64,000 nt of DNA from Ligustrum vulgare (GCA_963555705.1 OY743190.1:19227491-19291490); one strand, 5' to 3'; counted from the stretch's first letter, positions 1 through 11,314 are shown. Notes: generated by a model not told the origin, from the sequence alone. Numbers and translations: made by a program.

Positions 1-1542
1 CAAATTGCAATAAATGTAATTTTGTACGTGTACGTAAATTTTTACAATGAATGTAACTAACGTTGCGTTTTAATGATATTGTATAAGTAGTTTTTGTAAC
101 ACTGATTGTAACTTACGTATTAAACTTTATGTTAAATCCCGTTTCAATATATTTAATTGTTCAAAATTGCAACTTACACTTTGTAATACTAGTACTAGTA
201 TAAAAGCGTATGATGCACGTGATTTTGTAATATTATTGTGAGGTGTATTTATTCAAATATTACACAATTTATGTTAATCAAATCATATTTATCTTGAGTT
301 CGTGTACTACTCGAGAAGAAAATGACAATAAATTTATTCATGTCAGATATTGAAAGAATTGAAAAATGATTGAAATTGGAATTGAATGTTGTACAAATAT
401 GAAATATGTTTCAGGGATGCTACTTGTACTTGTTGGTTGATAAGGAGTTGACAAAAAATGACGTGGTGAGATTGTATGTATTGATTTAAGAGTTAATGTG
501 ATGAGTAATAGGATTGTGTAATTTATGTATTATGTCAACCTCCTTGTTAACCTTTGCAATTTTTCTTGGATGTGTGTGTAAACACGTTAAATTTATTTAC
601 GAAGAGTTCAGACCAATTAAGCATGATTTGAGATTTTATTGGAATTTTTAACCATGCAAAACTTAAACATAATAATTAATGAATATATATATAAAGCCAA
701 CTGAGATTCTGAATTATTTTTCTCTCTCAAAATCTCAATTAACATTATAATTGGCCAGTTTTCTTTGGTTGCATTTTTTTTTTCCCCATTTTCCAGTTTT
801 CACACATTTAGTGAAGTAGTGAGCAATTTTCGGGTTAATTGGATTGTATTAGTTGTGTCATAACTGAAAAATGTAATTAACTTCATTTATCGAAAATTTA
901 TACACACGACCGGCGTAACCCCAGTTGGAGTATACTGATACCAAATTTTGTCCACCAGAAAGTTCAAATCCCCTTTCAAATTTTAATTTTGCAAGAGAAG
1001 GAAGAATTCATGGCGGACCAGATAATCACATAATATGAGCAAAAAAGATTGGAAAACAATGGAATGATGAAATGCTTGCCACCCTTAAGATTCAATCCAT
1101 AATCAACGATCTCTCCGCCATCAAATGATATAATTTAAAATGAATGAGATATTGAGAAAAAGTAAAAACGTAAATAAAAAATTTTACATTTGATTTTTGA
1201 GACAATTTTATGGACAATATATTTTCAGTTTACTTGCACTTGTTAACTTGTATTAAATTTTTCGTTGAGATATTCTGTTTGACACTTATATTACATATTT
1301 TTCAACTTAATACAATAATTTTTGGAAGAATATTAATTATTACAAAATAAAAAAAATACTTTATACGTTAAAATAAAATAAAATATTGATGTCAATACTA
1401 GCATAACATGAATTCTAATGTTTTTAATTAATGGCACATGTACCGTAATAATTGCATAAACACTTATAACATTATTTTTTGCAACAATTTTCATATTTCG
1501 AAAGTCATTTTGGGCGGAAAACTATGTTGGCGTTATTTTTTA
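1..1542. other. AT-rich intergenic DNA, no gene seen
   Basis: No reading frame here has recognisable protein motifs. The stretch is AT-rich with short T and A runs. The only structured piece is a possible tRNA-derived SINE remnant near 905-990, listed separately. The right edge is the 3' end of a minus-strand Helitron. Confidence 0.6.
905..990 (+). repeat. possible tRNA-derived SINE remnant
   Basis: The stretch has an A-box-like piece (around 914-930, containing taaccccagttgg) and, about 45 bases later, a B-box-like piece (gttcaaatcccc, around 962-973). That spacing and order match the internal RNA polymerase III promoter of tRNA-derived SINEs. It does not fold as a full tRNA by eye, and I see no clear target-site duplication. 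It could be chance. Confidence 0.3.
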
Positions 1543-2685
1543 CTAGTATTTACCCCGTGCGATGCACGAAAGTTATTTTTTGTAATATCTATTTCAATAA
1601 GTATTCATAAAATGTTAATACTTTTACATAATCAAAAAAATAAAAATACATAAAATAATAATATTCTATTACAATAATTATTAAAATTTAAAAAACAATG
1701 TCCCTATTTGGTAGGTAATAAAATCAGGTTTTTATTAGATTTTAATAATAGTTGATGGAATGTGTTGAAAGTTGTATGAACTACGAAATGTGGTTCAAAT
1801 TAATTGTTGACTTTGAGTTGGATTTTAATAAAAAAAATTAGAATTATCAAACATGAGAAATATAAGTAATCCAAATTATTAAAAACTTATTTGCATAGTA
1901 AATGCTAATTATAATATTTAAATAATAAAATGTCAATTTATATATATAAATAATAAATGATCGTATGTTTCAATAATTTTTATGAGTTATTGTTAAATTC
2001 ATTGAAATTGCAAATTTACATGATTTCTGCATTTGCCTTATGTATTTAATATTTTATTTTTTCAACTTTCATTCAAAAAAATTATAAATGTGTGTTTATT
2101 CTTAACCAAGCTAATATTTATAAATATTTAATTAATAAATTATACTTTTATTTACAAAATCAAGAAGTTAAAATAATAATTACAAAAACTCTTCAAGTAT
2201 CATTATATAACAATCGGACAACATGGGAGATCAAGAAATTATATCGAAAACCTTATACCATATAATTTTTACATAATTATTAAAATTAAGAACGATTAAA
2301 AATATTAGCATCCATTCGATAACTTTGTCTATAAATTTAGTTACAGACAATATATTTTTCACTTACTTTTTAGCTATACACATTTTTTAAAACCATTTCT
2401 CGACATTATATTTTATTTGGAAAACAACAAAAAATTTGTTTAAAAAAAGAAAAAAAAAACAAAGCCTGTGAACGGAGGTTTAAATTTATTAAATAATTAA
2501 TAATATTATATATATAATATATATTTTAGAAAAAAATGATTTATTATTTAAAGGATAATAAATATTATCTGCATAGATTTTTATTTTATTTTAGTTATTT
2601 TTTCCCAAAATTGTAAGTGTATTTTGGAGGGAAAATGATATTTAATGTTTCTCTCTCCTCAATTTTACTTTTATATATGTATAGA
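1543..2685 (-). mobile_element. non-autonomous Helitron (1.14 kb)
   Basis: Read on the minus strand, the element begins with TCTATACATATATAAAAG (5' end at 2685) and ends with CTAG (1546-1543), followed by T; the 5' end is preceded by A. This is the A/T insertion context and the TC...CTAG termini of plant Helitrons. A few bases before the 3' end is a GC-rich hairpin, CGTGC-ATC-GCACG, at about 1557-1570. There is no Rep/helicase coding sequence inside, so it would depend on an autonomous helper. Confidence 0.75.
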
Positions 2686-3501
2686 TTACACAGACGAGTG
2701 GCTATATTGCCACCACAAAACTTATTTTCGACACCACAATTTTAAATACTTTCTTTATTTATAAAAATAAGCATAAATCAAATTACTTAAATGACCTTTT
2801 ATCTCTCACGGCTCAACTAATTTTGATGTATCTATAAATGGCCTCACACAGCAACAACTCTGTCAAATTACTTAAATAACCTTTTCTCTCACGGCTCACC
2901 TAATTTTGATGCATCTTCATTTCTTGATAATAATAAACTGAAGATATGGTGCTCGAACTTTGCTTGAAATTTTTAGTAAGCAAAAGGTCCTCAGCCTGAG
3001 ATTTCTTTTGGCTTAATGTTAACTTAAGTTTTGGTTGTTTATGATGAATTTTGTATAAATTTGTGGGTAATATGATTTTCTCTTGGTATGCGTTTGTCAT
3101 CCGGTTGTAATGGAAATGGATATTTTTAAAATAAAATAATGTATATATAATCGAGCTTGAGAGAATGAAAAGGAATGGAGTTCCAGAGCATTGCACAAAC
3201 TTCTTCGAGTTTCTTGGAGTTTCCCATTAGAAATGCCATTGGTTTTAATAGTGCCGCCGCTGTAGCCCTCCTCGTCTCTAGTATTTTGTACCTCTTTTTT
3301 CTTTTTCTTGTTCTGATTTGCCAAGAAATTAAAGATATGGGAAAATAAAGGAATAAAAAGGGTTTCGATTTTATTTAACCATTTTGGTGAAGGGGAACTC
3401 ACGATTGCATCTAGTTTTTGGAAAAAATTAAACTCACGACTGCATCAAGATTTTGGTGTACAGATTTTCAAGATTGTGGTGTATAAATTTTGGTGAAGGG
3501 G
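2686..3501. other. intergenic DNA between Helitron and copia I
   Basis: Short overlapping minus-strand frames exist at 2900-3402, but they have no recognisable domain and end in low-complexity K/S-rich stretches. The motif 'attttggtg' recurs near 3380-3500 with 'actcacga(t/c)tgcatc', suggesting a short duplicated host sequence. I see no gene that I can support. Confidence 0.45.
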
Positions 3502-3744
3502 TGTTGGACGCACTCAAGAATCAAGAAGGATCAAGATCAAGCCAACTCCTACATTTTAGGCTTTTTAGCTTTGTAACTATTTTTTGTTTCTTATCACTAT
3601 GTTTGTTAATTAGTTTCCTACTTTTGTGTATATTTAAAATTCAAATATTCCTTGTAATAAACCTATATATTACTTACAATCATTGAATGAAAACATAAGT
3701 TCAAAATCATTACTTCTTCTTCTATTCTACTTGCAATTTTCACA
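3502..3744 (+). repeat. probable 5' LTR of copia I
   Basis: The stretch starts TGTTGGA, a common Ty1/copia LTR start, and ends in CA at 3743-3744, immediately before a tRNA-Met primer binding site. Its 243 bp is a normal size for small copia LTRs. The matching 3' LTR is missing from the window, so the left boundary is inferred from the TG start only. Confidence 0.5.
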
Positions 3745-3757
3745 TGGTATCAGAGCC
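3745..3757 (+). promoter_or_regulatory. primer binding site (tRNA-iMet) of copia I
   Basis: TGGTATCAGAGCC directly follows the LTR end. It is complementary to the 3' end of plant initiator methionine tRNA, the standard primer for Ty1/copia minus-strand DNA synthesis. Confidence 0.85.
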
Positions 3758-3776
3758 ATAATTTTTTTTCTTTACC

Positions 3777-4795
3777 ATGTCTAATGAAAATCCTACTACC
3801 AACATCATATCATCATCTTTATCTCCACAGTCATCAACACCTATCAAAACAGATCCTTATGCTATTCATCACTCAGATAGTCCTTCTACTTTTCTTGTTA
3901 CACCTTTGTTGACAAGAGACAATTATGGCCCTTGGAGCGTGCAGTGATAATGGTACTTTGTGCAAAAAGCAAGCTGGGTTTTGTTGATGGATCACTTCAA
4001 ATTCCAAAGGAGAAAGATGATATTTCCAACTGGGAAAGATGTAATGATTTGGTTGGAAGTTGGATTTTTAATTCAGTCTCACCTGAGATCCGTCCAAGTA
4101 TCTTGTATGCTGAAAACACAACACAAATTTGGACAGATCTTAAGGAATGTTTTTCTCAATCAAATGCTCCTAAAATCTATCAACTGAAACAATCAATTTC
4201 TTTCCTCAAACAGGAAGGTATGTCTGTTTCATTATATTTCACACAACTCAAATCCTTATGGGATGAACTAAGTTCCACTGTTGGCTCCACTCCATGTATC
4301 TGTGGTAATGCTAAAAGCATTATTGATCAGCAAAATCAAGATCATGCCATGGAGTTTCTTCAAGGACTCCATGATCATTTTTCAGCAATTCGCGGTCAAA
4401 TTCTCTTGATGGAGTCGTTCCCTTCTATTCAGCGTATCCACAATTTGGTACGTCAAGAAGAAAAACAAGAAAAGATTAATATTCGAACAACTCCTACCAT
4501 TGATTCGGCAGTGCTTCATACATTTAAACAACCTTCTCAGCCATCAGGAAAGCGTCAACGTCCTTTCTGTGAGCACTATAACAAGCATGGTCATACTCTT
4601 ACCACATGCTACCAGATTCATGGCTTTCTAGATAAGCAAGTGAAGAAATTAGGACTACCTCCATCCACTTCCGCTACTAATCAATTAACACCTGAACAAT
4701 ACAACAAACTTCTTGTACTTTTATCCAAACAGGAATCTGGTGGACCATCAGTCCATTTAGCAGGTAAAATTCTCCCTTGTTTGTCCTCTTGTTGA
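3777..4795 (+). pseudogene. copia I gag (frameshifted)
   Basis: The ATG at 3777 opens a frame reading MSNENPTTN..., which shifts frame near 3930-3940, just after the conserved NYGPW motif; the rest reads 3932-4795 in another frame. The second part shows the copia gag/UBN2 signature (AKSKLGFVDGSL, then IWTDLKECF and YQLKQSI) and a Cys/His knuckle-like motif FCEHYNKHGHTLTTC near 4567-4611. It ends at TGA (4793-4795), directly followed in the same frame by the protease motif. The TGA sits where copia elements usually carry Trp before the protease, so gag and pol were probably one frame. Gag would form virus-like particles. The frameshift makes this copy non-functional. Confidence 0.85.
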
Positions 4796-7031
4796 ATAAT
4801 TGATTCGGGTGCTTCTAATCATATATGTACATCTCTTTCATTTTTTTCTTCATATTCTACTGTTCATAAAAGTATGGCAGTTCAATTGCCTGATGGTTCT
4901 CATGCGCATGTGATACACATAGGCACAGTTCATTGTTCACCATCTCTTATTCTCACTAATGTTTTTCACATTCCATCTTTTAAATTCAATTTTTTATCCA
5001 TTTCACAATTAACAAATTCAACAAATTATGATGTATTTTTTTCATCTTCTGAATGTATATTTCACGACCAAGCAATGAAGAAGAAGATTGGTCAGGGTAG
5101 TGCACGAAATGGTCTTTTTTTTTACCAAGATGCAGATTTAGTTTTTAATTCTACTTTTCATTCAAGCATTGTAATAATCTGGCCTATGGCATTCTCGCCT
5201 TGGTCATCCATCTAGGTCTCGTTTTGATTTCATTGTTAAGAATTTTCCAAGTATTATTACAAATAAAGATTTTATTTGTCATGTATGTCCACGTACTAAA
5301 CAATCACATCTTTCCTTTCCTCAAAGATCATCTTGTTCTTCTTATTAATTTGAATTAATTCATGTTGACATTTAGGGTCCCTTTTCTAATCCATCCAAAA
5401 ATTGATCACATTTTTTTTTAACAATTGTTGATGATTATTCAATCTGTACTTGGATTTATTTAATTAAAAATCTGGAACTTTCAACATGTTAATTCATTTT
5501 TTTAATCAAATCAATTGTCAATTCAACACAAAATTTCTCTTATCAACTCTGGTAATGGGAAGATTTTTCTTCCTAACTTCAAACTATTCGTTCAGAAAAT
5601 GGTACTGAATTTCTTTCTAAACAAATTCAAACATGGTTTCATGAAAATGGTATTATTCACCAACATAATTTCGTTGCGAACCCCCTCCCCCCCCCGCCCC
5701 AAAAAAAAACAAAAAACAAAATGGTGTTGTAGAACGTAAGCATCGACATCTTCTTGATGTTGCTAGAGCTCTACGATTTCAAGCAAACTTGCCTCTTTCT
5801 TTTTGGGGTGAATGTATTCTCACTGCCGCTTTTATTATTAACAAACTTCCAACTCCAATCTTTAAATATAAATCATCTCATCAAGTTTTACTTGGAACTG
5901 TTCCTTCATACTCATCTTTTCGAGTTATCGGTTGTTTCTGTTTTGCTAAAAATATGAATATTCAACATACATTTGATGAGCGAGCCAAACCGGGTATATT
6001 TTTTGGTTATCCATACGGTCAAAAAGGATATCGCATATATGATTTTAAAACTCGTCAAATCTATATTTCTCGTGATGTTATATTTCATGAGTCAATTTTT
6101 CCATACCGCGATCTTCCATCTCCATCATTAAAAACTCCAATTACTATTACTCCAATTAATGATGATGGAACTTTTAACTACACCACCGATTGTCCCCACG
6201 AATATTTCTTCTAGTGATTCTATCCCTCATAATCAAATTGATTATTCCAATGGTTCTCCACTTGATGACACAACCAATTCTCCACCATGGATACTTCCTC
6301 TAATAATTGTCCTTGATAATTCTAATACTTCCGAGGACACTCATTCTAATACTTCTTCAATAGCACCTGGTTCTATAATTAATAATCATTCACAATGAAT
6401 TCGTCATCCACCAAGTCATCTCAAGGATTATATTTGTAATCAAATTTCCCTTTCAACTGATTTTCCACTAGCAAATTATTTTTCTTTGTCCAATCTAAGC
6501 CATTGTCATCATGCTTTTCTAACCAATATTATTGAACATCAAGAACCACAATCTTATTCTCAAGCCATGAAATCTGGTGAATGGCGCGATGCCATGGCCA
6601 AAGAAATTCAGGCCCTTGAATCAAATAACAATTGGTCTTTATGTCCACTCCCCAAAGGAAAATCACCCATTGGTTGTAAGTGGGTCTACAAAATTAAATA
6701 TCGATCTGATGGTTCAATTGAGAGATATAAAGCTTGTTTAGTTGCCAAAGGTTATACCCAAGTTGAAGGAATCGATTATCATGATACCTTCGCACCTATG
6801 GCCAAACTAGTTACTGTTCGTCTCCTTCTCTCCATTGCTGCCATTAAAAATTGGTCCTTACATCAACTCGATGTCAACAATGTATTTCTCCAAGGAGATC
6901 TCAATGAAGAAGTTCATATAAAATTTCCTCTCGATTTCTCTCGTAAAGCGGAGACTCGTGTATCCAAAATAAATAAATCCATCTATGGTCTCAAACAAGC
7001 TTCTCATCAATGGTTCTCTAAATTCTCAACC
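4796..7031 (+). pseudogene. copia I pol: protease, integrase, 5' part of RT (broken)
   Basis: The frame after gag reads IIDSGASNHIC (aspartic protease active site near 4802) and continues through the pre-integrase region to about 5215. The integrase is broken by stops between about 5200 and 5740, including a low-complexity C-run/A-run at 5683-5720 just before [13 protein letters not shown]. From 5741 the integrase C-terminal part is readable (FWGECILTAAFIINKLPTP, then KPGIFFGYPYGQKGYRIYD). The RT begins near 6550 (MKSGEWRDAMAKEIQALE, CKWVYKIKYRSDGSIERYKA, then HQLDVNNVFLQGDL). It is cut at 7031 by the Cassandra insertion and resumes at 17692. It is a dead Ty1/copia element on the + strand. 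Confidence 0.9.
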
Positions 7032-7308
7032 TGTAACGACTCCAGTCCCACTTAACGGGCTGTCCCGACCGTTAGATGACGGCGTACTGTCCCCACTGTA
7101 CCAACACGAGTCGTTTCAGCATGCTTTGTCCTCACTCGCACGCTCCCCGAGAAAACTTCCCAGGAGGTCACCCATCCCAAAATTGCTCCAAGCCAAGCAC
7201 GCTTAACTGTGGAGTTTCTAACGATGGACTTCCGGAAAAGAAGGTGCACCTTGTTGGTATGAGTAGTACCTATCATATCTCTTAAGTTTTCTTGGTCGGG
7301 GTATTACA
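7032..7308 (-). repeat. Cassandra LTR (3' copy in element orientation)
   Basis: This is a 277-bp LTR, TG...CA. It is nearly the same as the split partner at 7458-7670/17628-17691. It holds the 5S-like block listed separately. Confidence 0.85.
7150..7255 (-). ncRNA. 5S rRNA-like block inside Cassandra LTR
   Basis: On the minus strand this block carries stretches matching the internal promoter of plant 5S rRNA genes: the box A region (AGTTAAGCGTGCTTGG, complement of about 7191-7208) and the intermediate/box C region (GGATGGGTGACCTCCTGGG, complement of about 7158-7176). Flanking bases diverge from a true 5S gene. Known Cassandra elements keep these boxes, and Pol III transcription has been proposed for them. 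It is not a functional ribosomal RNA gene. A second copy is at about 7576-7670. Confidence 0.75.
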
Positions 7309-7321
7309 ATCACCCCCTGTT
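7309..7321 (-). promoter_or_regulatory. Cassandra polypurine tract
   Basis: Reading minus, AACAGGGGGTGAT lies directly upstream of the 3' LTR, as expected for the plus-strand primer. Confidence 0.65.
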
Positions 7322-7442
7322 AGACTCATGACGTCCTCGTCGCGCTTAACTCATTTGAGGATCTGTTGCCAGGCGTTGGAATTCTAGAGGTGGCTCCCGC
7401 CCTATGGTGTAGTACTTAGTTCCCGATTTTCGGCTGGCGGCA

Positions 7443-7455
7443 GGCTCTGATACCA
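7443..7455 (-). promoter_or_regulatory. Cassandra primer binding site (tRNA-iMet)
   Basis: ggctctgatacca on the + strand is TGGTATCAGAGCC on the minus strand. It lies two bases from the LTR at 7458, which fixes the element orientation as minus. Confidence 0.85.
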
Positions 7456-7457
7456 TT

Positions 7458-7670
7458 TGTAACGACCCGGGTCCCACTTAACGGGCTGTCCCGACCGTTA
7501 GATGACGGCGTACTATCCCCACTGTACCAACACGAGTCTTTTTAGCATGCTTTGTCCTCACTCGCACCCTCCCCGAGAAAACTTCCCAGGAGGTTACCCA
7601 TCCCAGAATTGCTCCAAGCCAAGTACGCTTAACTGTGGAGTTTCTAACGATGGACTTCCGGAAAAGAAGG
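7458..7670 (-). repeat. Cassandra LTR (5' copy), first part
   Basis: It starts tgtaacgacccggg and is interrupted at 7670 by the SIRE-like element. The remaining 64 bp are at 17628-17691. The gaagg at 7666-7670 is repeated at 17623-17627 as the target-site duplication. Confidence 0.85.
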
Positions 7671-9176
7671 TGTTAACCCAAGATAAACTAACCAAGAGGG
7701 GGGTGAATTGGTTTATAAAACTTTTTCGATAAGTAGTCTAAAACTTAAAAACCAATGAGTATACGTATGAGCACTTAGTATAACAAGTAGCTAAACTATC
7801 AATATAATGTGCTATAAAAGTATAAACTTAAGTAATAAAGCAAGTATAGCAATTAGATATAGTGTTGCACAATATAAGTTGATAGACAAGAGAAAGTGCA
7901 ATGCAAGTAAGTAAAAGGGAAAAGAGATTGCAAACGCGATTTAGGAAGGTTCAATCAACCAACGTGATCTACGTCCTCCGTTACCGAGCTCTTCGTCACG
8001 AGTAAGGCCAAATTCACTATATTGATAACTTACAACAAGGAGTATCGAATCCTTAGGTGACTTTACAACAAGGAGCACTTATCCTTTACAATCGAGTTTT
8101 CACAAGGATCTCGAAACCAACAATCGAGTTTTCACAAGCCTCTCGAAACCACAAGATATAATGAATTGAATTTACAATTGAAATAACTCTCTTGACAAAT
8201 GATATACACAAATTAAGTACCAAGAGAGTTAGGCTAACACTTCAATAGATAGCAATAAATTAAGCTCAAGTGTTTATGAAAACTTTGAAAAAGGATATGA
8301 GATAGTTTTTCTTCAATCAAAGTTTTTCAACCAATGATCTCTCTTTCCAAATAATACTTAGTTAAGTATGAAGAGAGATATACACTTCAATAAGTGTTTG
8401 GTAATATAAACTCAATCAATGATCAAAAATGAAGTAAGAGTGTTGAATTTTCTACAAGATGGAATTCTTGATAAAGATATGAAATAGTTTTGAACAATCA
8501 AGAAATTCCTTGTAATAAATGAAATGGAATGTAAAACAAAGTAAGCTCAATGATTTTCTCAATAAATTTCTCTCTTAAAATGCTCTTGTAAGTTCTTGTC
8601 AATGAATGCAATAGAAGTAGCTATTTATAGAGTGAATTTTGCATATACTGACTCTTGCGGTCGACCTATTCAACCATGCGGTCGACCTCAATATAGCCGT
8701 TGCAAAAAAATAGCCGTTGAGTTCAAAATCATGCAGTGCGGTCGACCGGTTTTTGGCATGAGGTCGACCGGTGCGGTCGACCGGTTAAATTGGAGGTCGA
8801 CCGGTTCAATTGGATTTTTCAGATTTTGATTTTGCAAGGCTTTTTGATCAGGGTTGATTTTGAAAACGATATTTTAATGGTTTTAAAAATGTTTCTTGAG
8901 CTTTATGAAATGTATTGCTAGCTATTGATGCATTAACCTTACATAACCTTGAAAAGCAATTATAAGATCTCCATTCTTTGTAAACTCCATTCATCGATCT
9001 TCATACTATCGCATCTTGTGTTTTTGATCTTTTATCTTCGAGAGATGATTTGTCCTTTGAATGCTATGAAGATAATCCTTACATGAAACACTTGAAATAC
9101 ATTTGTTAATAACACAATATAATCTTGTTTGTTATTTATCAAAACAATAAGGTTAAGAATTGACCATAGGTCAACA
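7671..9176 (-). repeat. SIRE-like 3' LTR
   Basis: It is 1,506 bp, TG...CA. On the minus strand it carries a TATA box (CTATAAATAG, complement of 8621-8630). Six GGTCGACC palindromes cluster at about 8663-8805, just upstream of the TATA box in element orientation, which is the U3 promoter position. Short frames seen in it recur in the other LTR and are not genes. Confidence 0.9.
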
Positions 9177-9743
9177 ATTTCCCCCTTTTTGATTATGACA
9201 AACAAGATGATTTAAAAATCAATATAGGCAATTGAAAGTATAGATACATGAGAATAATTGATATATATTCCCCCTATTTTTTGCAAACTAATAAGTAATC
9301 TTTCAAGGCAAAATAGTGGCATGAATTATTATATAATTCATGTCTATCCATATAGATTATCCATATCAAACGCCAACAAATCATCACATCGTTTCCCCCT
9401 TTTGTCGTAAGCAAAAAGGCGGTATATAGCCCTCAAGTATGAGCATAAGATAGAATATCATGAATGTAATAGTATTCCCCCTTCATTTTACAAGCGCATA
9501 AGGGTAATGTCCGACCATAAATTTTATCTCATCAATTCTATCATATACACACCATAACATAAACAAGCACCATATTCACAAGAGCATATCTCAAATCCAA
9601 GTACGAATTAGCATTTGATAAATCTCAAAATACTCATAATCACAAGATCAAACCAGTTTTAAACAAAGGAGAAGAAATGTGTTAGATAGCATAAGTAAAA
9701 TACCATAAGTTTACTACCATAGCAAGAGAAGCAAAAGAGATGG
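9177..9743 (-). promoter_or_regulatory. SIRE-like 3' untranslated region with repeated polypurine tracts
   Basis: Immediately inside the LTR the minus strand reads AAAAAGGGGGAAAT, a polypurine tract (9177-9191). Similar purine tracts (complements of ttccccctat, tttccccctttt and ttcccccttc) recur near 9268, 9393 and 9475. The first is the expected plus-strand primer. The others could be accessory primers. No coding sequence is seen. Confidence 0.65.
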
Positions 9744-10916
9744 TCACTCCATTGGAGGAGGTGGTGGAAAAGGAAACATGTTATTGAACTGAGCTTGAAT
9801 GTTCCCAAGTGTCTCCATGATGGTATTTTGATTAGCCAACAATTGTTGTTGTATGTTCATCATGTGGTGTTGCATATTTACCATGCCTTCGACCGTGTTA
9901 GAGAGAGAGTCAATGCGGCCATTGGTTTGATTGTAGAGTTCCTCGGTGAACACCCAATCAGTCGGTGGAGCATGTTGAGGTATGTGTGGATGGGGCACGG
10001 CATGAGCTTCTTCCTCCCCGTCACTCCCTTGAGCTTCGGCGTCATCTTCAATAGGAAGTGTTGAGGGCCCCGAATGTTCATCAAATCCTTGGGTATGACA
10101 AACCCATTGACCATGCTCCTTGGAAATTTTCATTTTCTTCAACGTGTGTTTGTTGATGGTATCGGTTGGTTTTTGTTCAATGAAAGCCTCACCCTCAAGA
10201 GAAATATTGAAATAGGTAAAGATTTTAGTAAGGATCATACCATATGGAAGTCCTAGGTTTTGGGTGGAGGTTCTCACATGATTCATGTGTTGAATTGCAA
10301 TGTGAGGGAAATCAACTTTACGACCCGACAGACAAGAATCAAGCAAAAATAGGTCAAAATGTGTAACACTTTCGAGATGACCTTTCCGAGGGACGAAAAT
10401 GTGGGCTATTGTTTTATGTAAGAGCTTACAAGGGAGAGTTAGATGATATGTGTTAAGTTTCATGGGATGATTTATTTCCCTCCCTGTGACCCGATGGCGT
10501 GCAATAGCGGGAGTATAACCCTCACAATGAGGAACACTACTCTGTGCATAAACAAGATTATCACAAGTATTCAAATTCAAAATAGTACGCAACAAATCTC
10601 TAGTAATTCTAATGCGAGTCCCCTTTACATTACTAGAGAGAGAGGTAGGGGTTTGAACAAGATTTTTATAGAATTCTCGAATAAGATTAGGATAAGCTTT
10701 TTCATGAATGGCTACAATATTCGGCCAACCAATGTTTTCAATATACTCCTCTAAATGAAAAGATGGAGCTTTCAATGTAAAAGCGAAGAGATCAACGGAT
10801 TTACCTATAAGGACGGGGCATTGTTGAATGCGATCGTCACCAACATCTTCATCACTATCACTGGAGGATGGAGGGGGACGATGTGAGACTTGCTTTACTC
10901 TCTTTCTTGGAGGCAT
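9744..10916 (-). CDS. extra (env-position) ORF of SIRE-like element, plant transposon protein domain
   Basis: This is an open 390-aa frame 3' of pol, starting MPPRKRVKQ. The first 30 residues are basic, then Ser/Asp-rich. Residues about 45-250 (SFHLEEYIENIGWPN..., HRVTGREINHPMKLNTYHL..., LPYGMILTKIF) look like the 'putative plant transposon protein' domain found after pol in plant retroelements. The C-terminal third is Pro/His-rich with a likely coiled coil (NTVEGMVNMQHHMMNIQQQL) and ends in a poly-Pro FPFPPPPPME. I see no convincing signal peptide or membrane span, so calling it an envelope is unsupported. Its function is unknown. Confidence 0.75.
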   Translation of the reverse strand: MPPRKRVKQVSHRPPPSSSDSDEDVGDDRIQQCPVLIGKSVDLFAFTLKAPSFHLEEYIENIGWPNIVAIHEKAYPNLIREFYKNLVQTPTSLSSNVKGTRIRITRDLLRTILNLNTCDNLVYAQSSVPHCEGYTPAIARHRVTGREINHPMKLNTYHLTLPCKLLHKTIAHIFVPRKGHLESVTHFDLFLLDSCLSGRKVDFPHIAIQHMNHVRTSTQNLGLPYGMILTKIFTYFNISLEGEAFIEQKPTDTINKHTLKKMKISKEHGQWVCHTQGFDEHSGPSTLPIEDDAEAQGSDGEEEAHAVPHPHIPQHAPPTDWVFTEELYNQTNGRIDSLSNTVEGMVNMQHHMMNIQQQLLANQNTIMETLGNIQAQFNNMFPFPPPPPME

Positions 10917-11159
10917 TGAAAATTTTGATGGGAAAAACTCGGATTTGGTGAAAAACTTGCGAAAATGGTAGGATGGATGAAGAACTCGAAATTTTGAAGA
11001 AAATTTGGAATGAGAAGTATGGGTTTTATGTTTAATAGGTTGGAATTGAAGTGAAAACTTGAAAATTGGAGTAGAGGAGAAGAGAATTAGAGAGAGATGT
11101 GCGAAAAATTGAGCTAGGGTTCGAACTAAATGGGTAAAATCTGATTTTTAAAAACTTGT

Positions 11160-11305
11160 GTTTCGAGCAAGCGGTCGACCGGTCTGAATGTGGGGTCGAC
11201 CGCAGTGTGCAGGTATGGACTCTCTGGAATTCCGGGTAGCACAGACCGGTCGACCTCAAAAGTATACCGGTCGACCTCAGTTTGATGTCCGGTCGACCGG
11301 ACACA
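11160..11305 (-). repeat. GGTCGACC palindrome cluster between pol and extra ORF
   Basis: Five copies of GGTCGACC, most extended to CCGGTCGACC or GGTCGACCGG, lie within about 140 bp. The same word occurs six times in each LTR of this element. It lies in the spacer between the pol stop (11315) and the ATG of the extra ORF (10916). Confidence 0.8.
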
Positions 11306-11314
11306 ATTTTTTTT

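Noticed and set aside
7150..7255. A functional 5S rRNA gene
   Set aside because: Only promoter boxes and parts match. The body is diverged and framed by a TRIM LTR.
7076..7285. Paired short frames in the Cassandra LTRs (also 7502-7732)
   Set aside because: They are antisense to the 5S-like block and explained by LTR sequence.
8596..8829. 77-aa frame with repeated CGRP-type words, also at 17042-17269
   Set aside because: It is produced by translating the GGTCGACC repeats of the SIRE-like LTR. Not a protein gene.
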